From Alkalibaculum bacchi (GTDB lineage: Bacteria > Bacillota > Clostridia > Eubacteriales > Alkalibacteraceae), in the NCBI RefSeq assembly GCF_937875145.1, contig NZ_CALNCS010000099.1, positions 1 through 8,115 of the forward strand: a stretch of 8,115 nt of DNA, given 5' to 3'. Position 1 is the stretch's first letter; each line of letters begins with the position of its first letter. The translations under genes and the position numbers were made by a program. The notes below the pieces were generated by a model. That model was not told the origin of the DNA and did no database searches. It saw only the letters and a list, made by a program, of their open reading frames with translations. Below are positions 5,699 to 8,115 of the stretch, one piece after another.

Positions 5699-5730
5699 GT
5701 ATTCATGAGATTTCACACGATTATGAATAC
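5699..5730. repeat. Inverted repeat GTATTCAT/ATGAATAC
   Basis: Perfect 8-bp arms at 5699-5706 and 5723-5730 with a 16-base spacer, right after copy B of the direct repeat. No T-run follows on either strand, so it is more likely a binding site than a terminator. Confidence 0.4.
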
Positions 5731-5858
5731 AATGAAATAAAATAGCCATTTGTGCTATGGAATTTAAACAAGTTTAGTTAGCTGTGAAATATTGATTCAT
5801 GGAGGATATAGTTAATAGGTGATGTCGTTTTTATTATATTTCTCTAAAAAGGGTATCA

Positions 5859-5877
5859 GGACACCTCTAGGGTGTTC
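5859..5877. repeat. Hairpin containing an inverted AGGTGTCC
   Basis: GGACACC (5859-5865) pairs with GGTGTTC (5871-5877) around TCTAG. Positions 5859-5866 are the reverse complement of AGGTGTCC, the 8-mer that ends both copies of the direct repeat at 5417-5424 and 5675-5682. Confidence 0.35.
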
Positions 5878-5949
5878 AAAGTTGATTTGTTGGTGTAATT
5901 AATCGTCTTGAGAAAAGGGAGAGTGCTTGGGGTTATTTTGAGACGTTAA

Positions 5950-5997
5950 GAAAAAAATAGAAGAGGTCAGTTTATCATAATTCCGTACCTCTTCTAT
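5950..5997 (-). terminator. Strong terminator of the integrase unit
   Basis: ATAGAAGAGGT (5957-5967) and ACCTCTTCTAT (5987-5997) form a perfect 11-bp stem with a 19-nt loop. On the minus strand the stem runs into TTTTTTTCTT. It lies about 55 bp beyond the stop of the 75-residue ORF and closes the integrase transcript. Confidence 0.75.
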
Positions 5998-6050
5998 CTG
6001 ATTACAACTACTTGTAAGATCCTACGTGGCCTGGGTGAAACGTCTTGTAG

Positions 6051-6278
6051 CTAATTCCTAGCAATTCCTAAGTTAGCTCTTGAAAAGACAATATGGAGTC
6101 TACCAATCCAGAAACAATCGTCTAAGTAGTTTTTATTCTTGTAATTTTCATGGTGATAAAACTCTAAGCCTTTGACTTCATTTTTAGGGAGAACGTCAAT
6201 AAAAAAATCAGCTTGTTTTACTCCTGTAAGTTGAGCAAAAAATGAGAGCGTTAATTCAGTAAGTCTTGTAATAGTCAT
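6051..6278 (-). CDS. Hypothetical 75-residue protein downstream of the integrase
   Basis: I do not recognise the family. The protein is soluble and mixed in charge, with an N-terminal helix (TRLTELTLSFFAQLTGVKQ), a middle stretch rich in N, K, H and Y (FYHHENYKNKNYLDD) and a C-terminal 'FWIGRLHIVFSRANLGIARN'. It has no helix-turn-helix, and its composition is unlike that of the small basic excisionases. ATG at 6278 with AGGAGG 12 nt upstream, a little far; an in-frame stop just before the ATG excludes a longer form. It starts 31 bp after the integrase stop and before a shared strong terminator, so it is probably co-transcribed with it. It may be a recombination accessory protein or unrelated cargo. 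Confidence 0.6.
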   Translation of the reverse strand: MTITRLTELTLSFFAQLTGVKQADFFIDVLPKNEVKGLEFYHHENYKNKNYLDDCFWIGRLHIVFSRANLGIARN

Positions 6279-6309
6279 GGCTTATAGTTGCCTCCTAATT
6301 ATTTTTTAG

Positions 6310-8100
6310 TCAGTAGGAGAAATAATTGTTATATCCTCCTTGTTCTTTAATTGCTTGTACAAGTGGCTCTAAGTTAACTTCCGGTGTAACCTTAATTGTT
6401 AGTTCTTTATAAATTATTCTGATATCGTAATCTTTGCCGTAACGATCAAGAGTAATGTCTTTACCTTGTTCATGTCCGATTACTTGCTTAATGAACCTTG
6501 GCTTTATCTGTTTTTGTTTACATAGGTTTGCAAAAGTATGCCTAAAGCTGTGAAAGACTTTTTTCCCTACTTTCTCTTCCTCTTTCTTGTCCTTGACTCC
6601 TATTTTTTCAATATACCTATTGAACCATTTGCTGATGTTGTCGCTATACTTTCCATTAGCTCCTCTTTTTTCAAGAGTAGGGAAGAGGCGTTCTTCTTTT
6701 CTTGTTCTCATGTTTTCTACATATTCAAGAAAATTAAGCTGATAAAGAACAGGAGGAAGAGGGACTAAGCGTTCAGAGGCTAAACTTTTTACGTGTTTAT
6801 CATTTTTCCCATTGATGTAAAAACAGAGCATATTTTTCTCTTCTCTAATATCTGTTAAATAGAGTTGACATATTTCCTCTATACGCATTCCAGAAACAAG
6901 AGAGATGATAGGAACCCAATATCTTGCTGGATCACCTTTAGAAGCTTTTAAATAACTTTTAGGATTAAATATTTTGCCTAAGTCTTTTGGTGTGAATACT
7001 GCTCTTTGTTGAGATTGTCTTCTTTTAGGCTGTTTGAATTTCATTACTGTTGCTAAACCCTCTTTTACAGGATAGCCTCTGTCTCTAGCCCAATTAAGAA
7101 AACCTCCTATTTTTATTGACCGATTAGATAGAGTACAAGGTGATAACTTATCCTTTTCGGGAATATCCATATCACTTAGTTCTCTTAAGCTTTTATCTGC
7201 ATATTTAGGATTTTTGACTCTGTTTTTAGGTATTCTTAAAAAGCGGTTTCTAGCGTCTCTCATATGTTCAGAGGATAACTCCCCAATAGGCATATCTCCT
7301 ATCATTTCTATAAAATCTTTAACCATAGGCTCATTATCTTGTCTTGTTCGTTCAGTCCATTCTTTTAGTTGTAGTTTGTCTTTAACAAACTCTTCAAGAA
7401 CGACAGACAACAAAGGCCCCTTATCAACTTCTTTTTCTTCTTCATGAGATAAGGAAATAGGCTGAACCATAGAAAAATTATCTTGAGTTTCAGGGAAAAA
7501 TAAAGCCTTACTTTCAATTGATGAATAATCTCCTAATGTCCTTTTTTGCAAGACCTCAAGTGCCTGAATTTGGGCCTTAAGCATTTCTCGACAAAGGATA
7601 GAGAATGAATCACTATCTTCTGGTATATCAATGTTTTGCTCTTTCAATAGCTCTTGAGCATGAAATTTCATTCTCCTATGATCACTTAAAGTGAGAGCTT
7701 CCCAACTATCCTGTTTAAGAGAAGACCATACTTCACTTTGTCTTTCAATATCCCCTAGCGTGATTCCTGTCTTTCTTGTAGTGGCCCGTTCTCGCTCATC
7801 ATTATCAAGATTATCTTTTAACCATTGATTGACAAGGACTCTTATTTCATCCTTGCTTAGCTCTTTCATTGCCCTATATTTCCCCCTTCGTATGTCTTTA
7901 AAGAATATCGAAAGTTCCCACGCAAGATGTTGAGCTTTCTTTTCTGCTTTTTTGAGTCGTGAAGTCTTGAGAGAGATATTAATTTCTGTCATTTTTAAAT
8001 GCTCTTTGATGTCTTTGGGAACCCTCATTCTAAAGTGAAGGATTTCGCCTCTTTGGACAAGATAGAGCGGGAATGATGATAAAGAAAAGCCGACTACCAT
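6310..8100 (-). CDS. Phage-type tyrosine integrase with DUF6538-like N-terminus
   Basis: A 596-residue site-specific integrase. Residues about 10-70 ('LYLVQRGEILHFRMRVPKDI', then a 'SLKTSRLKKAEKKA' helix) resemble the DUF6538 arm-type DNA-binding domain. A long helical insert follows, with a SAM-like core-binding domain at about 230-345. The catalytic domain (about 365-575) has R406 in 'SGMRIEEICQ', a lysine near 438, H517-x-x-R520 in 'HSFRHTFAN', H543 in 'VIGHEQG' and nucleophile Y554 in 'LDRYGK'. ATG at 8100 is preferred because AGGGTG lies 9 nt upstream; a GTG at 8112 in the same frame is possible and the promoter is outside the window. It would catalyse integration and excision at the tRNA-derived att site, whose duplicate is at 37-54. 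It reads away from the predicted intact tRNA gene. Active site intact, so probably functional. Confidence 0.93.
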   Translation of the reverse strand: MVVGFSLSSFPLYLVQRGEILHFRMRVPKDIKEHLKMTEINISLKTSRLKKAEKKAQHLAWELSIFFKDIRRGKYRAMKELSKDEIRVLVNQWLKDNLDNDERERATTRKTGITLGDIERQSEVWSSLKQDSWEALTLSDHRRMKFHAQELLKEQNIDIPEDSDSFSILCREMLKAQIQALEVLQKRTLGDYSSIESKALFFPETQDNFSMVQPISLSHEEEKEVDKGPLLSVVLEEFVKDKLQLKEWTERTRQDNEPMVKDFIEMIGDMPIGELSSEHMRDARNRFLRIPKNRVKNPKYADKSLRELSDMDIPEKDKLSPCTLSNRSIKIGGFLNWARDRGYPVKEGLATVMKFKQPKRRQSQQRAVFTPKDLGKIFNPKSYLKASKGDPARYWVPIISLVSGMRIEEICQLYLTDIREEKNMLCFYINGKNDKHVKSLASERLVPLPPVLYQLNFLEYVENMRTRKEERLFPTLEKRGANGKYSDNISKWFNRYIEKIGVKDKKEEEKVGKKVFHSFRHTFANLCKQKQIKPRFIKQVIGHEQGKDITLDRYGKDYDIRIIYKELTIKVTPEVNLEPLVQAIKEQGGYNNYFSY

Positions 8101-8115
8101 ATGAATTTTCACCCT

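Larger units (their letters stand above)
4915..5949. other. Gene-free, repeat-rich region (possible origin or control locus)
   Basis: About 1 kb between BRO and the integrase unit with no believable gene. Besides the separately listed repeats it holds an 8-bp inverted repeat TCTTCATG/CATGAAGA (5222-5229, 5252-5259), extra CTTAAG sites at 4948, 5105 and 5553, and a TTGACA at 5492-5497 with only a poor -10 (TTTACT, 18-bp spacer). From 5381 to 5670 the plus strand is strongly T-rich. Strand asymmetry, AT-richness, palindromes and phased repeats together resemble a plasmid or phage origin, but no initiator gene is in the window. Confidence 0.4.

Noticed and set aside
5818..5901. GTG-started 27-codon ORF behind GGAGG at about 5800
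   Set aside because: The spacing is 13 nt, the product has no recognisable features, and it covers a hairpin; too weak to call.

Overview
The window looks like almost all of a small (about 8 kb) integrative element in an AT-rich bacterial genome. At positions 37-54 lies an isolated piece of tRNA 3' end, read on the minus strand. Its proportions (8-bp acceptor strand, 5-nt T-stem strand, CCA end, then a T-run) fit a selenocysteine tRNA (selC) better than an ordinary tRNA. At the opposite edge a large phage-type tyrosine integrase begins within about 15 bases of the window end. This is the usual geometry of a tRNA-targeted island: integrase beside the intact tRNA (predicted just right of the window) and a short tRNA 3' duplicate at the far end. 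The host is uncertain. A selC gene together with a DUF6538-like N-terminus on the integrase would fit a selenoprotein-making Desulfovibrionaceae-type bacterium. Strong GGAGG ribosome binding sites, TTG starts and a minimal recombinase would also fit a low-GC Firmicute.

Layout. (1) 298-2357, minus strand: a short-membrane-anchor protein of unknown function, apparently frameshifted in a run of nine A; then a MazG-like nucleotide pyrophosphohydrolase; then a nuclease with a PUA/EVE-like N-terminal domain and a C-terminal HNH domain. The last two are spaced 19 nt apart and form a likely anti-phage pair. (2) 2393-2605: a divergent control region with promoters on both strands and three short palindromes. 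(3) 2605-3171, plus strand: a 188-residue catalytic-domain-only tyrosine recombinase. (4) 3230-3974: a gene-free stretch ending in a structured leader (hairpin, 15-codon ORF, intrinsic terminator). (5) 3975-4772: a BRO-N/KilAC phage antirepressor-type protein. (6) 4773-6050: about 1.3 kb without a convincing gene, rich in palindromes, a CTTAAGT array, long direct repeats and terminators. It resembles a replication or control region more than random spacer. (7) 6051-8100, minus strand: a 596-residue integrase followed by a 75-residue ORF, closed by a strong terminator.

Inferred whole: an island carrying integration genes, an antirepressor-like regulator and a modified-DNA/nucleotide defence cassette. 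No replication, packaging or capsid genes are visible, so it could be a phage satellite or a decayed prophage carrying a defence cargo. The defence role, the satellite idea and the origin idea are inferences from gene family and layout, not demonstrated.
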